The translations under genes and the position numbers were made by a program. Positions 9,076 to 17,353 of a DNA stretch of 64,000 bases are shown piece by piece. The notes beneath the pieces are model-generated. The model worked only from the letters and a program-made list of their open reading frames with translations. It made no database searches and had not been told where the DNA came from. Source of the DNA: Acetobacteraceae bacterium (lineage in GTDB: Bacteria > Pseudomonadota > Alphaproteobacteria > Acetobacterales > Acetobacteraceae); the NCBI GenBank assembly GCA_027487385.1, contig JAIYDS010000205.1:1-64000 (forward strand). The letters run 5' to 3'. Within the stretch, counting starts at the first letter, position 1; each line of letters opens with the position of its first letter.

Positions 9076-9695
9076 ATGCCACAATTCGGAGTGCCCTACC
9101 GACAGGAGTTCCGGCGGCAGATGCTTGAGTTGGTCCGATCTGGGCGAACGCCGTGGGACCTATCTCGTGAGTTTGAACCGACGGCGCAGTCGATCTGGAA
9201 CTGGGTTTGCCAGGCGGAGCGCTATGGCAGCACGCACAAGGACGTCGGCGTCACCAGCGCCGGGCGCAAGGAGCGACGAAGCTCCGACTTGAGAATCACC
9301 GCCTGCGCCAGGAGCGCGACATCGTGGCATAGGCGGCGGCCGTCGGACGCATACGTCCGACCGCGCGGGAGAAGGCCCCGGTCGGATCTTCGAAGCCATG
9401 AGCGCGCTAGCCAAGCCGAATTCCCCATCGCCCCCATGCCCCGCGTGCTGGGCGTCTCGGTGCCCGGCGGCCACGCTTGCCGCAGCCGCCCAGCTTCGAT
9501 CCATGCCACGAGCGATGCAGTACTGCGGCATCGGATCCGCAAGATCCACGCCGCGTCGTAAGGCCCCTATGGCGCGCCGCGGGTGCAGGCCGAGGGCACG
9601 GCTGTCGCCCGAAAGCGCGTGGCGCGGCTGATGCGTGTGCCGGGGGTGTGCGGCGCCTCACGGCGCCGCTTTCCAACAACGACGGAGCGAGAGCC
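9076..9695 (+). mobile_element. Decayed, 3'-truncated IS3-family element
   Basis: OrfA is recognisable from its ATG at 9076 (YRQEFRRQMLELVRSG, LSREFEPTAQSIWNWV). It then shifts frame: KLRLENHRLRQERDIVA appears in another frame and ends in a TAG near 9330. The N-terminal part of OrfB follows (SQAEFPIAPMPRVLGVS, then RIRKIHAAS), broken by a TAA at 9559-9561. It continues as GPYGAPRVQAEG and RKRVARLMR. The DDE catalytic core that should follow is missing. The element therefore carries at least one frameshift, two stops and a 3' truncation, and cannot encode an active transposase. Confidence 0.8.
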
Positions 9696-9803
9696 GAGCC
9701 ACTTCGGCAAAGCCCTGGCAGGGCAGCGCCAGGATACAAAATCAGCACCAGGATCCAAGCGAGATCCGTGACGCCGTCACCGATCGCCGGATCGTCGGTC
9801 TGC

Positions 9804-9851
9804 AAAATGGGGGTGCCGAGCCCGCCAATGGGCTGATGCCCAGCACCCCCA
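9804..9851 (-). terminator. Rho-independent terminator of the PEP-CTERM gene
   Basis: Read on the minus strand, a perfect 9-bp stem (TGGGGGTGC with GCACCCCCA; 9843-9851 and 9808-9816) encloses a smaller GC-rich stem and is followed by TTTT at 9804-9807. It starts seven bases after the PEP-CTERM stop codon, which marks that gene as a separate transcript from its downstream side. Confidence 0.75.
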
Positions 9852-9857
9852 TTCACG

Positions 9858-10559
9858 TCACACGTTGCGGCGGCGGCGCAGCAGGCCCAGGCCCAGCAGG
9901 CCAGCGCCGAACAGCGCGAGCGAGGCGGGCTCCGGCACGGCCACGATTTGCGAGCTGGCATTCACAGCGGCACCGGCCGCGCTGAAGATCGCGTTGATCA
10001 CGATGGTCTCGGAAAACAGCGTGTTCGGCAGCGAAAGGCTCTCGTAGATCACCGGCGAGGCGTTGGAGCCCGGCGTGGTGAAGGTGGCCCCGGCCAACTG
10101 CGTCGTACGGTTGAACGCACGGTTCAGCGCATCGGCATAGTTGTTGATGCTGACGCTGGTCACGCCCAATCCGTTCACCAGCAGGTTCGCGGTGAGCGTG
10201 CTGGCCAGGCTGGCGAAGACCCCGCCCGCGCTCAGGCTCGGCACATCGGTCTGCGTCACTTCGACGCGCAGCCTGTGCGAGCCCGTGCCATAGCCAGCGA
10301 GCGCGGAGATGGTGGTGCTCTGCGCGACCAGGTTCGGCGCATCCACCACCGGGATGCCGACGGCAAAGGCGGTCACCACCGAGAAGCGGCTCGTCGCGCC
10401 ATTGACGACGAGGCTGCCGGTGCCGGAAGTAGCGGACAGGGCGCCCTGCAACACATTGTCCTGATAGACCCGGAAGCTGAGGGTCGGGGCCGCGATGGCG
10501 GCGGTGGAAACAGCGGCGACGCCGAAGATGGCGACGGCGGCGGCCAGATACGTCTTCAT
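9858..10559 (-). CDS. PEP-CTERM sorting domain protein
   Basis: This is a 233-aa exported protein with an N-terminal signal peptide (MKTYLAAAVAIFGVAAVSTA, cleavage likely near AIAAP). It ends in a classic PEP-CTERM tail: VPEPASLAL, a transmembrane helix (FGAGLLGLGLL) and RRRR. Proteins with this tail are processed by an exosortase and are usually secreted and glycosylated. The body is Ser/Thr/Asn/Val-rich, predicted beta-type, without Cys or a known enzyme motif. The start at 10559 is chosen over an upstream ATG because of a GGAAGG site and the signal peptide. The gene has its own sigma-54-like promoter and terminator, and its cognate exosortase gene lies just upstream. It is the only PEP-CTERM protein in the window. 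Confidence 0.93.
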   Translation of the reverse strand: MKTYLAAAVAIFGVAAVSTAAIAAPTLSFRVYQDNVLQGALSATSGTGSLVVNGATSRFSVVTAFAVGIPVVDAPNLVAQSTTISALAGYGTGSHRLRVEVTQTDVPSLSAGGVFASLASTLTANLLVNGLGVTSVSINNYADALNRAFNRTTQLAGATFTTPGSNASPVIYESLSLPNTLFSETIVINAIFSAAGAAVNASSQIVAVPEPASLALFGAGLLGLGLLRRRRNV

Positions 10560-10578
10560 GGAGCTTGGACCTTCCGAG

Positions 10579-10611
10579 GGGGCAGATGAACCGGTGCGGT
10601 GCATCTGCCCC
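10579..10611. repeat. Perfect 10-bp inverted repeat in the PEP-CTERM gene leader
   Basis: GGGGCAGATG (10579-10588) is repeated inverted as CATCTGCCCC (10602-10611), with a 13-base spacer. It lies between the sigma-54-like element and the ribosome site, close to the expected transcription start. It may be a protein-binding operator or a leader hairpin. Confidence 0.6.
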
Positions 10612-10617
10612 TTGCAC

Positions 10618-10633
10618 AGCACATCCCGTGCCA
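10618..10633 (-). promoter_or_regulatory. Sigma-54 (-24/-12) promoter for the PEP-CTERM gene
   Basis: The minus strand reads TGGCACGGGATGTGCT. It matches the sigma-54 consensus TGGCACG-N4-TTGCW at all but one fixed position, with GG and GC correctly spaced. It lies about 60 bases upstream of the ATG. PrsR, encoded in this window, is an NtrC-type sigma-54 activator, which supports this call. Confidence 0.75.
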
Positions 10634-10671
10634 CGAATTTTACAATTCAAAATCAATATCTTGTGGGCCAC

Positions 10672-11526
10672 TTAGGTCAAGACCCGGCCGGTCTGTAAAG
10701 CCGGCCGACAAGCGCCCGCCGGCTGATCCTGGCGAAACGGAAGGCCAGCGGCGACCAGCAGCAGGAGCACGAGCGTGAAGAAGACCCAGCCATAGATCAG
10801 GTGATCCGCCGCCGCGGCCTCGGCGCTGCCGAGCTGATGGCCCAGCAGCACGATCCCCAGCGCCCGCAGCCCATTGGCCAGCACCGGCACCACCAACGCC
10901 AGGACCATCACCGCCACGCGCCGCCCTGGGCTGCGGAACATCACCGCCGCGTAAAGCGCGCCGAAGGCCAGCGAGGCGATGAGGAAGCGCAGCCCGGCGC
11001 AGGCTTCGGCCACCAAGAAGATGCCGGCCGGGATCTCGATGGTCAGCGCATCGGCGAAATGCGGGATGCCGAGCAGCGTCAGTCCGGTAACGATCATCCA
11101 GGCGGTCAACCGTTGCAGCAGCGGCACCAGAAAGGCGCCGAAGGGCACCAGGAACACAAGATAGGCCAGCGGCACGGCGAAGGCGCGGAACAGGCGCCAG
11201 CCGAAAACGCCGAGGAACCAGGCGGGCACCAGCCCCAGCGCGGCGAGTTGCCGCCCCTCCATGAGGCCCAGCCGGTCCGCCAGCCACCAGCCGGCGCCGA
11301 ATCCGGCCGCCATGGGCAGCGCCAACCAGCTCGGTTCGGCCAGGCCCGTGAAGCGCGCCCGCCGCGTCCAGCCGAGCCAGAGCGCGATAGGGAGAACAAG
11401 CCAGCAGTGGTTATAGGCGGTGGAGCTGGACCAGATGCCCAGCGCCGCGCTGATCTCCGCCTGGAAGGCCCAGCCCAGCAGCGGCAAGCCGGCTAGAAAG
11501 AGCATCGCCGCTCGCTGGAGCCTCAT
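10672..11526 (-). CDS. xrtA: Exosortase A
   Basis: Exosortase is an integral-membrane transpeptidase-like protease that processes PEP-CTERM proteins. The 284-aa protein is almost entirely hydrophobic, with about eight membrane segments. It keeps the three family catalytic residues: Cys176 in VAEACAGLRFLIA, Arg221 in LANGLRALGI and His242 in AADHLIYGW. It lacks the C-terminal EpsI domain that is fused to many XrtA proteins, and no separate EpsI gene is seen. Its ATG overlaps the preceding glycosyltransferase stop (ATGA). It is the last gene of the minus-strand EPS operon, and its single visible substrate gene lies 112 bases downstream. Confidence 0.93.
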   Translation of the reverse strand: MRLQRAAMLFLAGLPLLGWAFQAEISAALGIWSSSTAYNHCWLVLPIALWLGWTRRARFTGLAEPSWLALPMAAGFGAGWWLADRLGLMEGRQLAALGLVPAWFLGVFGWRLFRAFAVPLAYLVFLVPFGAFLVPLLQRLTAWMIVTGLTLLGIPHFADALTIEIPAGIFLVAEACAGLRFLIASLAFGALYAAVMFRSPGRRVAVMVLALVVPVLANGLRALGIVLLGHQLGSAEAAAADHLIYGWVFFTLVLLLLVAAGLPFRQDQPAGACRPALQTGRVLT

Positions 11527-12734
11527 GCCGCGGGCGCCAGCAGCGCATCCAGCCGCCGCAACGTCACCGACCAGTCATGTCCCCGCTCCATGGCCAGCCG
11601 CCCCGCAGCCCCCAGCGCCGGGTGGCGCCCGCACAGCACCTCGGCGATGGCCTGGGCCGTCGCGGCGGCGCCATCGGCCACCAGCAGGTCCCGCCCAGGC
11701 GTCGCGCGGATGCCCTCGAAGGCGGGGCTGGAGGCGATGACGGGCCGGCCCATCGCCATGGCCTCCAGCAGCTTGTTCTGCACGCCGCGCGCGATCAGCA
11801 GGGGCGCCACCGCCGCCGCCGCATGGGCGATATAGGGCCGCGTGTCGGCAACGCGGCCGGTGACGTGGATATCGGGCTGGGCCGCCAGGGCGCGCACAGC
11901 CTCGCTCGGCCGGGCGCCGACGATGTGGAATTCCGGCGCGGCATCGCCCCCGCGCAGCAGCGGCATCACCTCCCGCGCGAACCAGAGCACGGCCTGGATA
12001 TTGGGGCGGTAATCCATCGTCCCGGTGAAGACCAGCGCGGGCCGGCCCAAGGTGTAAGGATTCCTGAAAGCCAGCGCCGGATGGAACCGCGCCAGGTCCA
12101 CGCCATTGTCCACCCACCCGGTGCGCGAAGCCGCCTCGGGCGCCAGCGCCGCGAAACGGTCGCGCTCGGGCTCGGAAACGAGGATGGTATGATCGAAGCC
12201 CGCCGCCGCCTGGCGTTCGTAGGCCAGCAGCGTGCGGGCCTCGCGCGCCCAAATCTGGCGGCGCGGCATGGCCGCCTCGGCCGCGTAGGCAAGCCATTTC
12301 TCGCTATCCACATCCACGAGGTCGAGCACGCGGGCCGGCACCGCGCCCCAGCCGGGGGCAGCGAGCACATATTGCGCCATGGCCGAGGAATAGGCGAAGG
12401 CCGCGTCATAGCGCCCCGCCGCCAGGCCATGCGCCACCCAGGCCCGCAAGCGCGGCGCGTGGAACCAGCCCAGCGTCAGCGGCAGGCCCGGCCGGGCGCG
12501 CACCAGCGCCCGCGCGCCCGCCGCGAGCCCCAGCCGCACCGGCACGCATTCCACCGCCGCGCAAAGGCCGCGCAGCCTCGGCAGGTGATCCTCATCGGCC
12601 GGATCATCTGAAAGGCAGCCGAGATCCACCTCGAAGCGCCGCGCCAGATGCTCCAGGAGATGCCAGGAGCGGATGCGGTCCCCCTTGTCCGGCGGGTAGG
12701 GCAGGCGATGGGCGAGGAAGAGCAGTCGTGCCAT
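11523..12734 (-). CDS. Glycosyltransferase, PEP-CTERM/exosortase A-associated (GT4-like)
   Basis: This is a GT-B fold sugar transferase of the kind found in PEP-CTERM loci (TIGR03087-type). The N-terminus LLFLAHRLPYPPDKGDRIRSWHLL is characteristic of that group. Later come FTGTMDYRPNIQAVLWF, the start of the nucleotide-sugar domain, and the donor-site stretch ARGVQNKLLEAMAMGRPVI with the conserved acidic residue. The start at 12734 matches the family N-terminus; the longer frame upstream (to 13013) is antisense-like filler overlapping the FemAB gene. It probably adds one sugar of the EPS repeat in the cytoplasm. It sits between the FemAB gene (5 bases) and xrtA (4-base overlap). Confidence 0.88.
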   Translation of the reverse strand: MARLLFLAHRLPYPPDKGDRIRSWHLLEHLARRFEVDLGCLSDDPADEDHLPRLRGLCAAVECVPVRLGLAAGARALVRARPGLPLTLGWFHAPRLRAWVAHGLAAGRYDAAFAYSSAMAQYVLAAPGWGAVPARVLDLVDVDSEKWLAYAAEAAMPRRQIWAREARTLLAYERQAAAGFDHTILVSEPERDRFAALAPEAASRTGWVDNGVDLARFHPALAFRNPYTLGRPALVFTGTMDYRPNIQAVLWFAREVMPLLRGGDAAPEFHIVGARPSEAVRALAAQPDIHVTGRVADTRPYIAHAAAAVAPLLIARGVQNKLLEAMAMGRPVIASSPAFEGIRATPGRDLLVADGAAATAQAIAEVLCGRHPALGAAGRLAMERGHDWSVTLRRLDALLAPAA

Positions 12735-12739
12735 TCGCC

Positions 12740-13774
12740 CTATCCCAAGCCGCGCACGATGGGCGGGCCCAACAGATTGGCAAGCCGCAGCGGCAGGCGC
12801 CGCCAAGCCGAGATCATCATCTTGTACTTCGGGTTGGTCGGGTTGTGCTCGGCCAGGCTCGCGCCGGGGCGCAACTGATAGGCGTAGTGCAGCGTCTGCG
12901 GCGTGAAGCCCCAATGCTGCTTGAAGGCATAGGCGCCGGTGCCGGTCTTGCTGCGGCCGAAGTCGAAGAGTCGCGCGCCGCGCTCGGCGCCGGCGCGGCG
13001 CATCACCTCCCAATACATGAAGTCATTGCCGGCCAGGGCGCGCGCGGCCGTCGTGCCGCCGCCGTAATAGGGCAGCACCTCGTCGCGGAAATGGAAGTTC
13101 AGCACAGAGGCGATGGGCCGGCCCTCATGCAGCACGGTCAGCACATCGCTTTCCGCCGCGAAGATTTCGCCCAGCAGGCGGAAATAGCGGCGCGGGAAGA
13201 CAGGCGTGCCGAGGTTCAGCACGGATTGCGCATAGATCCCGTGCAGCCGGTCCGTGTCGTGATCGCTGATGGAGGTGAGCCCGTTCTGGATCCCCTTGCG
13301 CACCATCGCGCGCTGCTTGCGCGGAATGGCGGCGAGATCGGCCTCGGCCTGGCCGGTCATCGCCTTGCGGAAGGTGGTGTAGAGCGCGCCGCGCTCAGGC
13401 CAACCCAGGTCGGGCTCATGCAGATGACGGAATTCCAGGCAGGGCGCGCCCAAGCGGCGCTGCAGGTCGAGCGCGTGTTCGGTGAGGGCGGCAGCGGCCT
13501 CCTGCGTGGCGGCGACCGGCCCGCCATAGACGCAGAAGGGCGTGGAGATCAGCGCATCGCCAAACAGCCAAGTCTTCATCCGCGCCAAAGGCAGGATGCC
13601 GACCACGGCGCCATCCTGCTCGGCATAGCTGAAGTGGGTGGCGTGGCCGAAGGCCTCCTCGATCACGCGGCGCCAGCCGGAGAGGTGAAACATGGTCGCC
13701 TCCGGCCGGGCGCGGACGAAATCATCCCAGGCGCCGGCCGAGGAGGGGGTGAGGGTGTGGATGCGGAGCGCCAT
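12740..13774 (-). CDS. FemAB-related protein, PEP-CTERM system-associated
   Basis: This 344-aa protein has the double-GNAT layout of FemAB/peptidoglycan-bridge type acyltransferases, in the subgroup seen in exosortase loci (TIGR03019-type). Supporting segments are SGWRRVIEEAFGHATHFSY near the N-terminus, PRKQRAMVRKGIQNGL in the middle and FDFGRSKTGTGAYAFKQHWGF near the C-terminus. The reaction is not known; transfer of an aminoacyl or acyl group to the polysaccharide or a protein is inferred. The ATG at 13774 is one base after the deacetylase stop, so the genes are coupled. The longer upstream frame has no family-like sequence and overlaps the deacetylase. Confidence 0.85.
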   Translation of the reverse strand: MALRIHTLTPSSAGAWDDFVRARPEATMFHLSGWRRVIEEAFGHATHFSYAEQDGAVVGILPLARMKTWLFGDALISTPFCVYGGPVAATQEAAAALTEHALDLQRRLGAPCLEFRHLHEPDLGWPERGALYTTFRKAMTGQAEADLAAIPRKQRAMVRKGIQNGLTSISDHDTDRLHGIYAQSVLNLGTPVFPRRYFRLLGEIFAAESDVLTVLHEGRPIASVLNFHFRDEVLPYYGGGTTAARALAGNDFMYWEVMRRAGAERGARLFDFGRSKTGTGAYAFKQHWGFTPQTLHYAYQLRPGASLAEHNPTNPKYKMMISAWRRLPLRLANLLGPPIVRGLG

Positions 13775-13775
13775 G

Positions 13776-14630
13776 TCAGGCCGCCGCCAGCGTCGCGGCG
13801 TGCAGCGCATCCATGCGGCCCCAGGCGAAATCGCCCAGCAGCCGCTCCATCCGCCGCGCCATGCTGCGCTGGCCGACATAATGGCGGAACCCCGCACGCA
13901 TCCCGGCATTGACGACGCGCGGCTGGTCCGGATCCACCTCCCAGGGGTGGAAGTAGAAGATCCCCTCGCGCCCATGCACCGCATTCACCCGCCGCAGCCC
14001 AAGGCGGAACAGCCAATAGGGCATCAACCGGAACCACCCGCCGCCCGAGCAGGGGAGGTTGCGGCCATGGACGCGCAGGATGGTCATGGGCAGTTCCATC
14101 ACCCCATCTGGCGCGGGCCAATACGGCACCACCGAAGTCTCGGCCGAGCCATAGGTATCGTGATGAATGGGGAAGATGGAGGAGCTGTAGAGATGCCCCT
14201 CCTCGCGCAGGATGCGATGCGCCCAGGGGGTTTCCGCCGCGCTGATCGAGAAGGTGGGCGCGCGATAGCCCAGCACCGGCGTGCCGGTGATGCCCTCCAG
14301 GATGGTTTTCGCGCGGCGGATGTCGCGGCGGAAGGCGGCCTCGCCGATCGCATCCACACGGTCATGCCCATAGCCATGGCTTGCGACTTCGTGGCCCGCG
14401 GCGGCGATGCGCAGCACCAGCTCCGGATGGCGCTCCGCCACCCATCCCAGGATGAAGAAGGTGGCGCGCACATCGGCGCGGGCGAAGCTTTCCAGCACGC
14501 GATCCGTGCTGGCCGCCACGCGCGATTCCAGCGCGGACCATTGCCGGCGCTCGATCACCTCCGCGAAGGCCTGGACCTGGAACCACTCCTCCACATCCAC
14601 GCTCATCGCGTTGCACAGGCGGGGGGTCAC
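13776..14630 (-). CDS. Polysaccharide deacetylase, PEP-CTERM locus type (NodB fold)
   Basis: This carbohydrate esterase family 4 protein probably removes N-acetyl groups from the exopolysaccharide. The NodB motifs are visible: SVDVEEWFQ with the catalytic and metal-binding aspartates, the SHGYGHDRVD metal site, the YRAPTFSIS motif, and FYFHPWEVDPDQPR near the C-terminus. DVEEWF is the hallmark of the PEP-CTERM locus subgroup (TIGR03006-type). The GTG start at 14630 overlaps the upstream ATPase stop as GTGA, matching the operon's coupling; an ATG at 14606 is the alternative. There is no signal peptide, so cytoplasmic action on precursors is possible. Confidence 0.9.
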   Translation of the reverse strand: MTPRLCNAMSVDVEEWFQVQAFAEVIERRQWSALESRVAASTDRVLESFARADVRATFFILGWVAERHPELVLRIAAAGHEVASHGYGHDRVDAIGEAAFRRDIRRAKTILEGITGTPVLGYRAPTFSISAAETPWAHRILREEGHLYSSSIFPIHHDTYGSAETSVVPYWPAPDGVMELPMTILRVHGRNLPCSGGGWFRLMPYWLFRLGLRRVNAVHGREGIFYFHPWEVDPDQPRVVNAGMRAGFRHYVGQRSMARRMERLLGDFAWGRMDALHAATLAAA

Positions 14631-15616
14631 CACCGCAGCCTCCCCGACTTGCCATAACAAAGCCGGCCCACCCAGCCGAGGCGATCGGCATATTCCTCCA
14701 GCGCGCGCTGATTTTCTTCGGCGCGGTCCGCGAGACGCTCGAAGAGATCGGAGTTGGAAGGCGGCTGCGCCTCGATCGCCTCATACCGCGCGGCGGCAGG
14801 CGCGAGGGAGGGCCCGCCGAGATCTTCCTCCAGCTCCTGCGCCGTCATCTGCGCCATCTCGGCGGTGATCACGCCCGCCTCCTCCAGCGCCGCGCTCAGC
14901 ATGATGCGGGCGCAGAGCCGATTGACGCGGCGGGGAATGCCGTCGCTGTGGCGGAAGACGACATCCAGCGCCTCGGGCGCCCAGGCGGGGCGGCCCTGCC
15001 AGCCCACCGCGCGCAGGCGATGCAGCACATACTCATGCGTCTCCTCCCGCGTCAGCCCGGTGAGGTGGTAGGAGGCGATGACGCGCTGGCGCAGTTGGTC
15101 CAGGTCGGGGCTCGCCATCATCCGGCGCAGCTGCGGCTGGCCCATCAGGATGGTCTGCAAGGCCTGCTGCCCGGGCAGCGTCACGTTGGAGAGCATCCGC
15201 AGCTCCTCCAGCGCGGAGGGCGGCAGGCCCTGCGCCTCATCCACCACCAGCAGATGGCGCCGGATGGAAATCCTCATCGCATGGGTGATACCGCGCAGCA
15301 CGGCGGCCTTGTTGCCCTCGGGCTCGGCGCCGAAGGCATGCGCCACCATGCGCAGCACGTCATCGCCGCTGACCAGCGTGGTCGTGATTCGCGCGATGAC
15401 GAAGCCCGCCGGGTCCAGGTCGTCGCAGAGATGCTCGATCAGCGTGGTCTTGCCCGCGCCGACCTCGCCCGTGATGACGATGAAGCCCTCGCGCTGCGAA
15501 AGCCCATAGACCAGATGCGCATGGGCGCGGCGATGCACGCTGCTGGGGAAGAAAAGCCGGGCATTGGGCGTCATCTGGAAGGGATGTTCGCGCAAGCTGT
15601 AAGTGGTGCCGTGCAT
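14627..15616 (-). CDS. XrtA-associated ATPase (ExeA-like AAA)
   Basis: This 329-aa AAA ATPase is related to ExeA/GspA secretion ATPases and is of the PEP-CTERM locus type (TIGR03015). The N-terminus YSLREHPFQMTPNARLFFPS is the family opening. Walker A is GEVGAGKTT (about residues 50-58) and Walker B is HLLVVDEAQ (about 122-130). A later IPRRVNRLC segment matches the sensor region. Unlike ExeA it has no obvious transmembrane helix. Its exact role in export is not established. The start has an AGGAG site seven bases upstream. The deacetylase gene overlaps its 3' end. Confidence 0.9.
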   Translation of the reverse strand: MHGTTYSLREHPFQMTPNARLFFPSSVHRRAHAHLVYGLSQREGFIVITGEVGAGKTTLIEHLCDDLDPAGFVIARITTTLVSGDDVLRMVAHAFGAEPEGNKAAVLRGITHAMRISIRRHLLVVDEAQGLPPSALEELRMLSNVTLPGQQALQTILMGQPQLRRMMASPDLDQLRQRVIASYHLTGLTREETHEYVLHRLRAVGWQGRPAWAPEALDVVFRHSDGIPRRVNRLCARIMLSAALEEAGVITAEMAQMTAQELEEDLGGPSLAPAAARYEAIEAQPPSNSDLFERLADRAEENQRALEEYADRLGWVGRLCYGKSGRLRW

Positions 15617-15652
15617 GGTGGCACTCCTGTGTCGCAGGTGGGGGGCGGGCGG

Positions 15653-17353
15653 TCAGAAGCTCTGGCGCAGCCCGATGACGACGGTGTTCTGGATGGCGCG
15701 GCCGCCGCCATATCGCTCGCCGCGATTGCTCAGCACGTATTGCGCATAGGCGCTGAGACCCGGCGCCAGCTGTGTGACGAGGGAGACGGTGCCGCCATAG
15801 ACATCGCCCGAGGGCTGCCCCTGTCGCTCCAGCCGGCCATATTGCAGGGCAGCGATCGCCGTCGTCGCAGGCGTCAGCGCATGGGACCAGGTGAAGGTCG
15901 CGGAATTGCCCCGCTGCTCATAGGCGATGGCCCCGGCCGCGATGGCCACAGGGAGCTGGCGCTCGCTCGCGAGCGTCAGGGCGAAGACATCGCGCGGCCA
16001 GGTCTGGGTGATGGTGGCACTCGCCCGGCGGATGCGCAGCAGGCTGCCCTGCGCGCCTAGGAAGGAATCGGCGAAGGGTTGGGCGGCCGGCGCGCCGGTC
16101 AACCCATCCACCGGATTGCCGAGTGCATCGAGCGTGGTCAGGCTCAGGAAATCGGCGGCGCGCTGCGCGCCTGTGGTCAGCCTCTCGGAATAGCTGGCGA
16201 AGATGCGCGTGCGCCCGCCCAGCGCGAAGACGGAATCAAACGCGGGGGAGCTGAAGCCGCCGCGATGCACATAGCGGAGCGTGAATCCGCTTTCGGGCGA
16301 GAGCGCCATGCGGCCGCCGACGGACCACACCGCCTCGTTCAGCTCGAAGCGCGGCGATCCGGAATAGCGCTGCATCTCGTAGCCACCTTCGGCCAGCAGG
16401 GCGATGCGGCGGGTGATGAAATAGCGGCCCTCCAGCGTGGCGCTGCGGCGATAGGCGTTCTGCAGCACGCCCGTGCCGTCGTAATCGGTGGAGAGCACCC
16501 GCGCCTCCAGCCCCAGCGGGCCGAAGCGGGGTCCGGTGCGCGCCACGCCATAGATGGCATTCGCGGTGAAATGGTCATTGGCGAAGCCGGAGGGCGGGGT
16601 GGTGGTGGAGAGCGCGGGGCCCCCACCGACAAGGCTTTGCTGCACGGATTGGAAGGCATAACCGGCCTGCACCGTCGCGAGATCGCCGAAGCGATGCATC
16701 CAATAGGGGGCGATCTGATAGGCGATGGTCTGCACCAACCCATCCCGCCCCAGCGTGGGCGTGGTCTGCGGCGCATAGCCGCCCGTGGCGGATTGCGTCG
16801 CCGCCGCGCCGCGCACATCAATGAAGATGGCATCGGGCACGATGGTCGCGAGGAATTGGCCGTTGAAGCGCTGCAACACCTGCGGCCGCGAGGGGTCCGA
16901 GCCAAAGAGCTGCACGGCGGGCGTGTAGTTCAGCAGCCCTTGGATGCGCCGCGTGTCCACCGCCATCATCAGCCCGGGCGTGAGTGTCGTGATCCACTCG
17001 GAGCGCGCGCCGGTCGCGGTCTGCTGCACATTGTCGGTAGCGAGCAGCTGGGCAGCTATGCTGGGCGTCACGGTGAAGCGGCGGGTGGTGAGATCGGCGG
17101 GCGGGCTGGTGGCGTTGAAGGGAAAGCCCTGCCCCATCGGCATGAGCGCGGAGTTGCCCAGCGCGGGCACCCCCAGCGCCGGGCCGCGCGTCAGCGGCGC
17201 GTCGAAACCCTGCGCGAGGGGCGTGCCCTCGCCGAGCCCGGCCTCGGGTGCCGCAACCTCGGCGCGCGGGGTGGTCTCCATCGGGGGCGGCGGCACCTGC
17301 GCGACGGCCAGGCCTGGCAGCAGTAGGATCAGGGCGAGGGGCTCAAGGCGCAT
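15653..17353 (-). CDS. Outer-membrane beta-barrel protein, PEP-CTERM system-associated
   Basis: This 566-aa exported protein begins with a signal peptide (MRLEPLALILLLPGLAVAQ) and a Pro-rich linker, then many alternating amphipathic strands. It ends in RQSF, a C-terminal Phe typical of outer-membrane barrels. This length and layout match the uncharacterised barrel protein of exosortase loci (TIGR03016-type). It likely forms or supports the outer-membrane passage for the polysaccharide; this role is inferred. The ATG at 17353 is chosen for the signal peptide, and it overlaps the kinase-like gene by 11 bases. Confidence 0.85.
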   Translation of the reverse strand: MRLEPLALILLLPGLAVAQVPPPPMETTPRAEVAAPEAGLGEGTPLAQGFDAPLTRGPALGVPALGNSALMPMGQGFPFNATSPPADLTTRRFTVTPSIAAQLLATDNVQQTATGARSEWITTLTPGLMMAVDTRRIQGLLNYTPAVQLFGSDPSRPQVLQRFNGQFLATIVPDAIFIDVRGAAATQSATGGYAPQTTPTLGRDGLVQTIAYQIAPYWMHRFGDLATVQAGYAFQSVQQSLVGGGPALSTTTPPSGFANDHFTANAIYGVARTGPRFGPLGLEARVLSTDYDGTGVLQNAYRRSATLEGRYFITRRIALLAEGGYEMQRYSGSPRFELNEAVWSVGGRMALSPESGFTLRYVHRGGFSSPAFDSVFALGGRTRIFASYSERLTTGAQRAADFLSLTTLDALGNPVDGLTGAPAAQPFADSFLGAQGSLLRIRRASATITQTWPRDVFALTLASERQLPVAIAAGAIAYEQRGNSATFTWSHALTPATTAIAALQYGRLERQGQPSGDVYGGTVSLVTQLAPGLSAYAQYVLSNRGERYGGGRAIQNTVVIGLRQSF

